Source: Eimeria necatrix
Lineage: Eukaryota > Apicomplexa > Conoidasida > Eucoccidiorida > Eimeriidae
DNA: 64,000 nucleotides
Direction of reading: 5' to 3'
Assembly: GCF_000499385.1 (NCBI RefSeq)
Contig: NW_013654563.1
Location: 60,691 to 124,690 of the forward strand
The position numbers and the translations under genes were made by a program. Under the pieces are notes generated by a model. The model searched no databases. It was not told the origin of the DNA and saw only the letters and a program-made list of their open reading frames with translations. How positions within the stretch are numbered: the stretch's first letter is position 1; every line of letters starts with the position of its first letter. Positions 1 through 11,537 of the stretch are shown here, piece after piece.

Positions 1-2757
1 GTACAGGCAGTTCCTGATGTGAGCATTTTTGCTCATTCTTCTAGTTTACAGATTTTTCAAAGTCTTGTTCCCGTTTTGCAGGCAATTGAGTTGGCATTAT
101 ACACCGTAGACTCCAAAGCAGGAACGCAGCCACTGCATGGGCAGTTCCTGATATGAGCATTTTTGTTCATTCTCCTACTTTATCTGTGTTTTAGTAATAT
201 GTATATGGACATATGTTTCAGACACCCTGACGGCACTACTGTGGAAGTCACTGTACCCATAGCCGTGGAAAAAAGGCCAGTGGAGGGCACGAAAAACCAT
301 GACTCATCCTTAATGCAAGCAGATGCACAAAGAACATCCACGAACCACAGCGACAACGCCTTATAATGCAATGCATTGTGGGTTTAGATCTGGCAGGTAA
401 ATATGAAAATACTGTCGGATCCAGCAGAGCAGTGAGACGGATTCATTCCCGATTGAGGACCTCTGCAGACTAATACGAGAGCATTTACGGGACATTTCCA
501 AACAGAAGCTTTCGCGCCCGTCTTAACTTGCATGAATTCACCATAAAACGGGTAGAATAAATGGCTTCGCCATTTGACCTATAATGAGAATGTGAAAAAC
601 TTGGCAGTAGCGTTCTGCGGAAACTCCTCCTTTTCCGTGCGCTTTTTTTCTAGGCGCCCGTGCATGACATTCGACGAGCATAAGCAAAATCCTTGATAGT
701 GTCAAGAGTTGTTAGATGTAAGGCAAGAATGCGCTCATCTGCAGTAAGAAGTCTACAATTTATTCGTATTTGTAAACACCTACTGCGCTTCAGCCACATC
801 ATGCGCATTGTAAGATTTTGTCTAGTGTACCGAACGCAGAACAAGGCATCGAACAACCCGAATCTGTAGTTTTAAAGACCGCCTCCAGAGTGAGCTCTAG
901 AGGCATCAACCCGACCCGTTAGTACAGAGCGAGCTTTGTGCTAAAGGGTCGGACTGATGCAGTGTTGTACAATATTCTACCAGACCTGAGGATTCCGAAA
1001 AACACGATTTTTTCCGCTGTGACAGTACCGCGATCTAGAGATCAAAACATTATACCCTAAAGCTCAAACAGCAACTGTTTCAGTGTAGATGAACACACAC
1101 AGTAAAAGTAGGTACAGCACGGCGTGTAGGACTCGACGCCCCGAGTATCCTGACGGCTTTGTCAAGCCACATACTTGTGTTTGGTTATTGAATAGTGGTG
1201 CTCATCAAATCGCCAAATGTCTGTACGGGGGCTAACAAGCTCAGCTGTAGTAGCAGAACTTTGCATGTACAGCAGAACTTAGCATGTATTTGGAGCCTCC
1301 GCTCAACGCGCTCAAAGAGGCTTCAGTGTTAAGGCAAGTAACATCACGCCTGGTGGGTTTGTGGAGATTCGGTACAGCGCTGCAACTACCCTACTAGCTC
1401 TCTTTCTCCCTCCTCTCGGCACACAGTGGCACAAAACGTGAGAGTTCCCGGCAGTGCAGGTTGCTTCAAGCTCAAATTCTAGCTATGATGATGTCTACTG
1501 GCTTCTGCTGTGAGCGTCAATGAAAGAAGATGAAGTGTTCAAGAAAGGTTTCGTTTGCCGCTACTCTGAACGTTATTGCCGAGCAACGAAAACGCAGGTG
1601 TTTGCTGCCTCTGTTGCGCCTCTTGTGCAAAGGTTCTTCGCACAATTTGGCTGTCGAATGTAAAATGAGTATGTCATTTCCATAGAGAATGCGTGCTCAC
1701 CTCTGTACAGAGAGTCGTCAGAAATCAGAGAGGGCAGCACTGCTTCGCTTTAAATAATGTGCAATCTTGTTGTGAAATTGCAGCACAAATTTAGATAAAA
1801 AACATTTTGGTGATGGCGTATATCATGTTGTCCCTGCCCGCCTCTTATCGGGCTTACAGGTGACTAATCGGTCGCTGGTAAGCTGCATGAAATTGCAGTA
1901 AAGTGTGGCGAACAGCGCTGTCGTCAAGTCCTCGGGTTCCGAAATTCCAGTAAATGCCGATGCCAAATTCGATGCACATAAGTTCATTGCGTTTGCGTGA
2001 GGCACCTTAGACCAACAGCGGTCATGCCTGGTAGCCTCTGTCAGTACTTGCCTTGAGAAGATAAATTTTTCTTGATGGTGGTTATGCAGCCCAAGGCAAG
2101 CACTGTGGCAGCCCTTCTTGCTCCCCAGCAGTTGGCATTCAACCACATCCACTTTTATTTATCCAGTCTCCGTGGGCTTGACGGGGCTTGAAATTGTTTT
2201 ACAGGCCCACACAGAGTTCACTGCAGTGCAGATTCAACTGTTTCATGAACCCAGTCAAACGTTTTGGCTACATCTCTGGTTGATCCCAGTACTTAACAAG
2301 GTTGAGGTGCATAAGCATATCCTGTTTCACGTTTTCAGGAAGGACGCGCTTGTCGCCGCAAATAGGAGCGAAACGAATATAGCGAACCATTGCAAAGTTC
2401 ATCACTTGGGCCGCGCAGTTGCAAGAGCACAGCAATATCATTGGAAAGTTATGAAAGAGATTATAACCGTATTTTATGCTTTGATAAAAACGTGATTGGG
2501 CCTGCGTATACCAGACGGATGAGACCTCAGCGATGTCCATAACAAAAATGAAAATGACCCTGAAGCGTCCCATCGGGTCCCTAAACAAGCCATACTGCAC
2601 GCAAGGAGGCAAAAACATCCGCATGTCACCTTTAAGGAAAGCACCGCATTCCCCTCACCGAACCATACTTTTGCTTTTACAGTGCAGGCTAATTTGCAAC
2701 AAACGGCCTACGGTATGGAGGTTCGCAGATTAGGCTTGCTGTGAACACAACTGAAGC
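1..2757. other. Stretch without a supported gene, with a short direct repeat at its left end
   Basis: No open frame here shows a recognisable family or convincing codon structure. The longest are a 125-codon plus frame (2118-2495) and minus frames of 109 codons (1823-2152) and 118 codons (2268-2624). The last two lie on the same strand as, and downstream of, the membrane protein at 2758-5286. They could be 3' untranslated sequence or unrecognised exons. I see no tRNA or rRNA. Confidence 0.5.
4..195. repeat. Diverged direct repeat, two copies of about 55 bp
   Basis: Positions about 4-58 and about 138-193 share most bases, including the core GGCAGTTCCTGATRTGAGCA followed by a T-rich stretch. 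The spacing is about 135 bp. The repeat may continue to the left of the window. Confidence 0.7.
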
Positions 2758-5286
2758 TTAATAACTGCCTGTAACCACTTGATACCCTCGACAGGTATAT
2801 TTAGAAGGCCCGACCTGCTGATAAGACGGTAGTAGTCCAACAGTACTGTTCTCAGCGAACAGTTCAGTTGCAACGAGGACAGCTGATGAAATAAGCTTCT
2901 GAAGTAGGCGTGGCCAGCACCGGTTGTACACGCAGGACTGGATTTCCTTTACCACTTTTGAGAGCCAAACTGCATTAATTCGGCGAAATACTGACTGTCC
3001 TGAAGGCCGCTGCAACTCCTCTGCCATTGACGAGATCTGGGAAGTGCTCCGCCGCTTGGGTGTTTTTGGTTTTGCTGGCACGTGGCGAATTATGCAACAC
3101 TCATTAGCGAAATGGTACCGCAACTCAAGGTCGTCATAATTCAGCTTCTCCAGCTTCTCTGACCCTGAGGCCACGCCTTTTGAAGTGCTGAGCCTCTTTT
3201 TCCAATGTTCCACTGGGTGTTTGTACCTGCTTAGAGTATTTTCTTTCCAGTGTCGCCAGTCACGCCGCACAGTGAGGACTAGTAAAGCCCAAAGGTCACT
3301 ACAGAGGCTGCCTAGAAAGCCCTTCGTATGTTTCGTTTTCTGCACTGCTACTGTAGAAAGTGCGTAAGCCCAATCGGAAGCTGTTGGCTTTCGCGCGCCA
3401 GCATGTTTAAACGTTTTCCGGAACGATACACGGTCCTCTTGAGGTCCAGAGCGTGGTTCTCCATATACGCTGTTGCTGTAGTTCTGCCGTTTCTCGTTCA
3501 TTCCAAAAATCACCTCTGTTCTCCAAACTGTTGTCGACAAGAAGTTAGTGAGAAAAAATGGCCTAACTATGGCTTCCTGAAATGCCTTAACCAGAAAAGT
3601 TTTGGTTTTATCCCAAAACGTATGCTCCTCCGCTGTGGTACCCTCGATGGCACTTAAAATTTTCCTCTCCGTAAACGCGTACCCAAAATGCCAGTAGGAG
3701 AATGCAAAATCCTTGAGAATCATAAGGAGGTACAGGTAAATACTCGAAGCCTTCATCAGCACATTACGGATGAGTAAGTACCTCCATGCATCCCAGATAA
3801 TCGAGAAACAGCAAATGATTTTGTCAAGCTCTAAGGGATCAGGTCCGTCAGGGCGCACTGGAACGTAGGGCTCCCTTGGAGGAAAGTGTTCGACAGACGC
3901 GAGAATCGGGGCGAGCACACGGCTCTGACGCGCTGCAGCGCTGAATGTTGAGGCTCTTGACCCCAATCGCGAGTTTCGGCTTCTCTGTTCAGATGCTCTG
4001 CCTCCCCGCTGGTGGCTGGCACTTGCATATCTATCTGTGCGAGTGCGTTGATATGTGTCTGCATCGCCGGCGACACTCCCCTCCACAGATGTAGGCTTAC
4101 GTTCACTAGTGCATGCCTGCCGCGCATTACTAGATGCATATGAATGCCCACTCTTTCTGGCTCCTAGCCCAGATGTAGAATTTTCTGAGCTCTGCTTCAA
4201 AACGTTGCTGCTTTCAGGGCCATCTAGCCCCTCCAGAAGGGCACGCACGCCATCTTCATTTTCTTCATTCTCCTGCGGTAGGAGCTCCTCAGTTGGCCCT
4301 TCCTTTACAGAGGGCAACTCACGGTAAACTTGATAAGAGAGGTTGTATCCGAACTCAACCATTACAACTGTGGCCTTGTGCGTCCCAGGCAAGAAAATTG
4401 ATCCGTAGAAATTTGCCACGGCTAACTCCCCAACAAAAGATATGACTGCACTAAGCTGTAGCTGAGCAAACTTATGCTGCATTGTGTCGAAAACTGGTGA
4501 AAAGACTGTACGATTAAACACGTCTACTCCAAAGAATATGATGCCAGGTAGGTGGAAAGTCAGAGCTCGCCTAGCCTGGTCCTTAGTCGTTGCAAGGTAC
4601 ACACCCAAGGGAATTAGAAGAATTGATCCGAATATAAAGGCAGCGTACAATGGCCATGTAAATGTGTTAAGGAAGGGTAAAACTTCGCGGACTTCTGGAA
4701 AGGTTTGAATGTGATAGGGGGCAGCATTCAGAATGAACTCGACAACAAAATAGCCAATGTACCCCGACATTTCCTTCCAAAATCCCACGCTTCTTCCTCC
4801 TAGCGTCCATACTTTGACATACAGGACGTAAGTTACATGTAAAGCGAATTCATTGACCAAGTACATGTAACATATGTTTTCCACCCGAGCATATGCATCA
4901 GGAGGGTCTATGCAATCAGGATCTACTTTTTCTCCCATATCATCGAGAACACAAGGCTGTGGGGGCTGGTAGTCTGGTATCGGATTACCAAGGTCGTCTA
5001 AAGGGCATTCTTTGTAGGTTACAACCCACAGTGCAAGAATTGCGTAAGCAATACTTAGACTCATACCGAAGAGGTGGCGAATGCGGCTGTCGACACGAAG
5101 CCTTTTTGTTGATACGCCCTCATAAAACCTGGAGAAAGCATTTTTCGGTTTTTTATCAGGCGCCGGATTGTCAGCTCCGCTCTTAACCAGGGCTCGTGCT
5201 TGTGGTGTCTTTGCAGCAGTCTCTGCTCCTGGATCTGGTGAAACAGGGACAAATGTGGCCTGTCCGGCCCCATCCTGTCCATCCAT
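2758..5286 (-). CDS. Orphan multi-pass membrane protein, 842 aa, single exon
   Basis: I do not recognise the family. The frame is long, uninterrupted and not of low complexity, in a region where other frames rarely exceed 130 codons, so coding is very likely. The N-terminal about 65 residues are polar. Hydrophobic segments follow at roughly 72-92, 140-158, 170-190, 208-232 and 278-300, with a Cys/Pro/Asp-rich loop between the first two that is probably lumenal or extracellular. A polar Ser/Arg-rich linker of about 150 residues (near 330-480) leads to another hydrophobic patch near 515-540 with many aromatic residues. The C-terminus is basic then mixed. The start is the first ATG in frame. No signal peptide is evident. 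It is a gene of unknown function and could be genus-specific. The coding call is firm, the topology approximate. Confidence 0.8.
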   Translation of the reverse strand: MDGQDGAGQATFVPVSPDPGAETAAKTPQARALVKSGADNPAPDKKPKNAFSRFYEGVSTKRLRVDSRIRHLFGMSLSIAYAILALWVVTYKECPLDDLGNPIPDYQPPQPCVLDDMGEKVDPDCIDPPDAYARVENICYMYLVNEFALHVTYVLYVKVWTLGGRSVGFWKEMSGYIGYFVVEFILNAAPYHIQTFPEVREVLPFLNTFTWPLYAAFIFGSILLIPLGVYLATTKDQARRALTFHLPGIIFFGVDVFNRTVFSPVFDTMQHKFAQLQLSAVISFVGELAVANFYGSIFLPGTHKATVVMVEFGYNLSYQVYRELPSVKEGPTEELLPQENEENEDGVRALLEGLDGPESSNVLKQSSENSTSGLGARKSGHSYASSNARQACTSERKPTSVEGSVAGDADTYQRTRTDRYASASHQRGGRASEQRSRNSRLGSRASTFSAAARQSRVLAPILASVEHFPPREPYVPVRPDGPDPLELDKIICCFSIIWDAWRYLLIRNVLMKASSIYLYLLMILKDFAFSYWHFGYAFTERKILSAIEGTTAEEHTFWDKTKTFLVKAFQEAIVRPFFLTNFLSTTVWRTEVIFGMNEKRQNYSNSVYGEPRSGPQEDRVSFRKTFKHAGARKPTASDWAYALSTVAVQKTKHTKGFLGSLCSDLWALLVLTVRRDWRHWKENTLSRYKHPVEHWKKRLSTSKGVASGSEKLEKLNYDDLELRYHFANECCIIRHVPAKPKTPKRRSTSQISSMAEELQRPSGQSVFRRINAVWLSKVVKEIQSCVYNRCWPRLLQKLISSAVLVATELFAENSTVGLLPSYQQVGPSKYTCRGYQVVTGSY

Positions 5287-7023
5287 TATTCCTTAGTCCT
5301 AGTTTCTGTCTGCTGCTAGGGGACATTCAAGAAATGGGAACTCATGACTAACTCGGGGATTGCTGTGGTGGGGTCACCTCGCACGCTCCGGTGACCAATA
5401 CAGTAGACGCATTCAGTGCACAGACTAACGGCTGGCATGGAGGACCAAGTTAACGTCCCAACAACTGACTTTGTCTTATTTTCGTAAACATGGGAAAATG
5501 TGGGTAGTTTGGTAACCCCTGAAGCCTGGGAGCTGGGGCCGCTAGACGTACTCAAGCACTGATCCTATAGGACCTGAACTCAGCATACTCTGGAAGTGGG
5601 CGTGAAAGCACCAGCGTTTGCCACTAAAAGAAAAGCTAGAATCTTTTTTATGGAATGAGACGGTTGATATAAGTTCAACTATTCTGGGACAGCAGCCGGG
5701 AACTAAGTCGTCGCAAGACTGGCTGCGTGGCTGCGTGGCACACCTCTGTAGACGGGCTGGCCACACAGACAGCAACCCCTCTGTCACTGTGACGAGAAGG
5801 ATAGATTTTCCGAGAGCAGATTATTTTATGAACGAACGCTTAGTGTGGTTTTGTTTGGCCATTGAACTCCTGGAGTCGACGTCGGCCGTGCTTACAGAGG
5901 CAGCATAAGCTAAAATTCAACAACTGTTGGTTTTGTCTCTTCTTCATTTCACCTCCTCAGTAGCTCCAGTAGTGCAGGCCCCTGCCGTCCCGGTTCTTGA
6001 TGGGCAGTTCACTGGATCCAGTGTTATGGTTTGGGTGGTCCTCATGCAGAAACATTGCTCCAACTACTTCATGACATTGTCTTCGCCTGTCTTGCAAAAC
6101 ATGTCAGAATTTTTGGCATGTTGCTGTATGTGCGAATTCTCTGGTATGGTGTAGCACAGGCTTTGTGCTAGGCATGCCGCTCGAAAATAATAACACAATC
6201 CTGGAACTCAATCATGCCACAGAAAGACGGCGGTGTCCCCGTTCAAGTCACAGGATACATCGCACATGGCCTTCGTTACCGCTGAGTTTTCGGGAATGTG
6301 CAGTAGCAGCACATATTAATTGTTGCGCTGGTGAGGTGCTCATGAAAGAAAAACAAGCGGAAGGCGACAGAGCCTACAATCGAAGAAGCGAGCCTGTGAG
6401 GCTCATTTTCCGAAATGCACACCACTGTGCTACTTAGGGCAAGAAACATTATATACAGCAGAAAAAGGGGGCATTTCCCTGCTCTCATCATAATGCACAG
6501 GGGAAAACCCATCAACTATCGAAGTGCGTGGTTTCATGTGCTAACTATTTGTTTCAGTGCATCACAAGGAAAAAGGACCATCAGCTCTCTTAATCGTTGC
6601 CGCAGCATTTCTTCTGCCGCCACTCACGATTTCATTTCTTTAGTGTGGGAGAAACTATTGCACAGCCACAGCTAGCTATACCCTTCAGACGCAGCATGCG
6701 CCTCGTCTGCGTGAGCACCCTAGAAGAAACCGTCGATCCGCTTTTTCTTACAGTTTCGCTTATAAGCACCACATACAGAACATTCCCCACTGAATATGAG
6801 TACAATCTTTCACCATCCATGCTTCGGATGAGTCCCAGGATAGAGCTGAACCGACACTAACTGCCCCCAGCTACTCGCCCCCAGGTACTCGGAGGCCCGT
6901 AGTCTATACCGCATGAAATTAGAATAACCGGAGCAGTGGGTGAATGCCTAACATCCTCACCTCTTCCCACACTCTTACACTACAGCTGGCTGAGGTTTCA
7001 CCTTCCTTGAGTGGAGTAGAGCC
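5287..7023. other. Intergenic stretch between divergent genes, nothing recognised
   Basis: This stretch separates the minus-strand membrane protein from the plus-strand basic protein, so promoters for both should lie here. Open frames reach at most 96 codons (5618-5908) on either strand and none shows a recognisable domain. Confidence 0.5.
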
Positions 7024-9285
7024 ATGAGTTTTGTAGTGCGTAACCTCGGTAAGGCAGTGGCGCTGCCGCTTAAGCTGACGGCTAAAGTTATGGAGAAACT
7101 GTACAAAGGGTCAGCAAAAGTTGCGGTGAGAGCTAGAAAGGCCTGTGGAAAGTGTGGACCAAGGAGCTGCCAAAGGTGCAGAAAATCTTTTTCCTACGCC
7201 TTCTTCACGTGCAAGAAACAATGCAAGAAGGTTTCTGGAAAGGCAGGGAAAAGCGTCACGAGCTTGCGTAGCCGCTATTGTAGGAAGCATTTAAAATGTT
7301 GTGATCCGTTTCGGCGCTTTTGCTCCCAGTGCAAGAAGATGAAGGGCAATTGCTTCACTCGCCTTAGGGCGTGTGGCTGCAAACGGCTACTTCAGTGTCC
7401 TTCAAGGGGAAGCAAGGGCACGTTCATAGGGCTTTGCTGGCTCTGCCCGATGAGACACAAACGCATCCATAACGCTACACAGCCAGCCCAAACTTCTCCC
7501 TCCTGCAATCTCCGAAACAACAAAAGGCGCCAGCAGTACAAAAGTCGTAATGCGGGAAAAGATACAAAAACTAGAGGGCAAAGAGCGCATATGAAACGTG
7601 GAATGGAACGCCATGACAAAAACCACCGCACAGATCACAAGACTCGCCCTGATTCGAAGAAACATAGGCACAGAGAGAAGAAGGCTCCCAACGATGGCAT
7701 CACCTCACCCCACATATTTGCCTCTCTAGAAGAAGGGCAATCTTCACGAGAAGAAGCCAAAGCTTCCGGAAAAAAATCCACTAGGACGAAAGAAAAATCG
7801 AGCCAAGAAAGACATAAACGGACGCTGCGGCCTTCCTCAAAAAATAGCGAGAAACGCAAACAGGAAACTGCACGTAGCATCGAAGAAAAGTCGAGACCAA
7901 GACAAGAGCGCGCCTTGCTGACGTCTTCTGAAGTTCATGCTGAAAGAAATGAAACGACCCGAAAAACTAAAAAAAAGTCGGGCGCACAAGAACACAAGAA
8001 AGAGCTGCCAGTTTCCCTAGCCAATTGTGCAGGGAGCGAATACGATGACGCAACTATAAACAACACAGGAACATCGAAAACACAAAAAGAAAACGGTTCG
8101 TGGCGAGCTTTGCCAGGGTCCCGTGAAGTGAAAATAGATGAACAGAAGGCGGAGTTACAGGTTAATGAGGTCCGTAGAACTGCTGTAAATCCTGCTGAAA
8201 ATTCAAAAAAAAAAGCAAAACAATCTAGGGCTCCTGCACGAGATAAAAATTACTACACATTGGGTAAAGACAACTCCCAAGAGGAAAAGTGCCAGAATGA
8301 AGAAGAGACTTCGATATTGCCAGCGAGCACTGCGCAGGGGATCCAGGACAAAAAGCATCAAAGAGCAAGTAATTCCAAGAAACCTCGAGTGCAAAGCGAA
8401 AAACGGAGGGACTTGAATTCTCGCGCAGGCACACCAAATGAGTCGAAGCGGTTTCAGCAAAATATCTTGCAAGAGGGTACGGTTTCTGGTTGCTCCGCGA
8501 AATTCGCAAGCGGTATAATCTGTAAAATTCACCGACTTTTAAGGCAATGCCTAACACCCTGATATTCATGCAGAAACCTTTCTTAGTACACGCATGTGCA
8601 TCTGCCTGCTGCAGAGTTACCAACGAAAAATGAAGTTCAAGGTCAGTTGAACGACCATGCACAGCAAATCGACCAGAGTGCAGATGGGGGGCGACGGACA
8701 CAGAAACACAAAGATGCCAATGCAAACGCAATATCGGGAATTGCAAAAAAGAACTCTCATGGAAACTCAGAACAGCAGACAAAACAAGTCCACAAAAGAA
8801 AAACCCAGGAAAGAAATCAAGCGTTGGATCGAAGGCATTCTCCGACAGGTACTACGCCCGCACCAGCCGAAGGAGCAGAAGGTGATAATGGAAAAGAAGA
8901 GCAGAACCGCAAACACAATGCGGGAAAGAATGACGTGGCCGTGCTTCAGTCGAGCTCAACAACGCAAGAAAACGCAGAAGAGAGTAGAAAATATTCACAG
9001 GGCACAAGGGGGCCTGCAAGGCAGCCTACTGGAGAAAGCCAAAACGCTGAGCGAGTCGCAGGTGTAGCGGAAGTCCTAAAGTTTACTTCTGACGGATTCC
9101 CAACAAATTCCCGCAAAACCACGGAGCGAATTCAAAGGCAAGAAAACACTGAGGACAGCGGTTCAGCTCGGCTTGTGTCGACGCCGACGAAGCTGGCTTC
9201 CAGAAGCAGCATATGCTGCGGCGACCATGAGGGTCCAAACACACTTTTTGGCATCGAATGCCGATTACGTCCCGAGCTTCCCTGA
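7024..9285 (+). CDS. Highly basic protein with Cys-rich N-terminus, two exons, about 707 aa
   Basis: Exon 1 is 7024-8476 and exon 2 is 8615-9285 in my model. A GT at 8477 and a CTGCAG acceptor ending at 8614 bound a 138-bp intron that removes two in-frame stops, and phase 1 joins to phase 1. Residues about 1-150 are rich in Lys, Arg and Cys, with many Cys-X2-Cys or Cys-X3-Cys pairs (for example CGKC, CQRC, CSQC, CGC, CWLC) that could bind zinc or form disulfides. I recognise no standard zinc finger. The remainder is a very polar Lys/Arg/Glu/Gln/Ser tail with almost no hydrophobic residues, likely disordered. There is no clear signal peptide, although the first 25 residues are amphipathic. Function is unknown, and a nucleic-acid-binding or cytoskeletal scaffold role would be a guess. 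The gene is firm, the splice moderately so. Confidence 0.65.
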
Positions 9286-9758
9286 TTTGTATAGACACAT
9301 ACTTCTGTGTGAGGCAACGAATTTGACCTACTCAGAAATGCGAAGCCTTTCCGAATTTTGCTGCTTTGTCTGAAAATCACGTGCACTTTGTTACAGTTCA
9401 CTCACTAGTCTGAAGTGTCACGCCCACCCTAATAATCTACATGCACGATACATTGCTGCAGTCAACAGTGGTTTGGCAAATTCAACAAGGCACGAAGCAA
9501 AACCGTTAATCGTTCGCCAGTTACTACTAGCACGATTGCGTAGATACTTTTGCTTCAAGTCCAACACGCTTCCGAACCCATATAAGAGAAAGAGCTTGAT
9601 TTGTCTCTGAGCTATGTAGTGAAGTGCCGCCGCAAAGATATATACCATATTCCTGCTGAGCTTCTCTAGATTCAAATTTGCATACAGATACTCCGAATAA
9701 TTCCATTTCCTGGCCTCCAGGCGCCGACAGATGCGACGTGGGACCGCTCCGAGCTCGT

Positions 9759-11537
9759 TCACTTGGTACGTTTCGCTCTTCTCTTCGCTTTCCGCGCCGC
9801 TGCCCTCTTCAACGCTATGTATTCTTCACGCTGATTGATTCCACGCCAGTATGATTGCAGCAGGCAAGCGGCGACTGCTTTTTTCGCTCGATCTGCTTCT
9901 GCTCTCGCATAAACTGCTCTGGAGATGCGTTCTGCACTGTCCTTCCTCTCTTTTTCCGCATCGATTGCATCTAAAGCTCTGGTCAGGCAGGCCAGAGACT
10001 CTTCATCCATTCGGTTTCTTAGTTTCATTGCTTGAATCTCTGCATGCGTATGGGGTCACGAGTTTGAGAATACACAACAACCGATCACCAGAATACATTC
10101 TATTGACAATTCTTCTGCACGAGCAGCATAGATAAAAAAGGTTGATTCTGCCAGTGCAAGGCTTCACCAGAGAGCTGAGTTTACACTGAAGAATTACCTC
10201 TCTCATTTTGGGCGATCTCCTTGTCTAGCAACTTCACCGAGTTTTCCAGTTCCTGTTTAGCTATTCGTTGATTTCGAGTCCTCACATCCATATCCTCTCG
10301 TGCTGCCGCTGCCTGACTAGCCCCACGTTTTTCTAATTGGGCTTTGAATGCAGCAGCTTCTCCCGTTTTTCGTTGGAAAGCACGGGTCTGCTGCGAGTCT
10401 TTCCTGGCAAATTCCTCGTTCATCTGCCACAACCGCTGCTCTGTGGTGCTTTGGATGTCATGAAGGTCAGATTTCAGCTTTGCAATCGCTTCTGATGATC
10501 TGGAGGCGTGCTTCTGCCTTGCAGTACGTAGCTGTGACAGCTGGGCTTCCAACTCAGCGCGACGCTCTGCAGCGGCGCGCTCCTGTTGGAGGTACATCTG
10601 TAATAGATCGTCGTTCGCCTTCTCGTCTTCTACAGGTGTTGTAAGTCGCTTCAGCATTACCTCCTGCGATGCCACTTTTGAAAAGGACAGGCGTGTCTTT
10701 ATGTCACCCCTAACCATACGCAGTGGTCGTTGTTCGAATGGACTCTTTTCCTCTCTTAATACTTTTGCGAGCCTAGCAAGGCTTCTCCTGTCTCACTAGT
10801 CTCAACTGCACATAAGTGTAGCCGCTATATAGTGCAAGTCACTGCGACAATTATGCATCCTCCTGCATTCAGTTTCGCAGTTGCGACTCACCTGCATATC
10901 TGCCAGAGCATGAATGAATTTCATGGAGTTGACGGGTTTCACTTCCTGCAAGCCCCTCAACTCTTGCACTACGTTTGGCACCTCTCGCAGTTTTCTGCAC
11001 AATTCCCTGGTGTTCCTCTCCAACTGCTCAACAATTTCCTGCAGATCATCAACATCTAGAGATGCTACCGCAGCTTCATCGCTTGTTATAGTGCTCCCAT
11101 GGTAAAGCTCCTCAAGTCTAGTCTGCTCCGCCATGCGTCTCAAAACCTCAGGTCCAAGTATCTCTGAAAGGTGCCCAGAATCATTGTCCTGAATTGCTTC
11201 CAACACCTGAAACTCACTGACCCGATATCTATTATGCGAATTACAGGAGGAATATTTCAAGATAACGGACTTGTTGCATCCAAGTACTCTGTGAAATTTA
11301 CATTTCTGGCATACTGGTTACTTTACCAAGTTGTTTATCTTTCAGTGGCACTGTTAGAACTGATGGAACACCACGCTAGAACGAAGGGCGGCCAAGTACA
11401 CCGTGTACAAATGCGGAAACGTGTGGCTATCCTACTTGATGGCTGGCAAACGTGAGCAAGGTCAGCTTCTGTGTCAACTCATCCATTACAGAAGAAATTC
11501 GATGGACATCGGAGCTCATCGCCTTTACCGTCGACAT
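9759..11537 (-). CDS. Coiled-coil IQ-motif protein, DRC9/DRC10-like axonemal candidate, four exons
   Basis: The model is complement(9759-10039, 10198-10750, 10892-11206, 11436-11537), about 416 aa. Exon 1 starts at an ATG at 11537 and ends in phase at a GTAGG donor. Exon 2 ends at a perfect CAG/GTGAGT donor. Exons 3 and 4 join in phase 1. The 5' boundary of exon 3 is uncertain. The protein is helical throughout: an N-terminal heptad-like stretch, a middle with the segment LKRLTTPVEDE, long coiled coil, then a C-terminal IQ-type motif (LLQSYWRGINQREEY) and a basic tail. Length and order (N-terminal helical part, coiled coil, one C-terminal IQ motif) match the nexin-dynein regulatory subunits DRC9 (IQCG) and DRC10 (IQCD). 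Coccidia build flagella only in microgametes, so a male-gamete axonemal role is the inference. Other IQ/coiled-coil proteins remain possible. Confidence 0.6.

Noticed and set aside
9418..9762. 114-codon minus frame after the IQ-motif gene
   Set aside because: It overlaps the stop of that gene in another frame and shows no recognisable domain. More likely 3' untranslated sequence.
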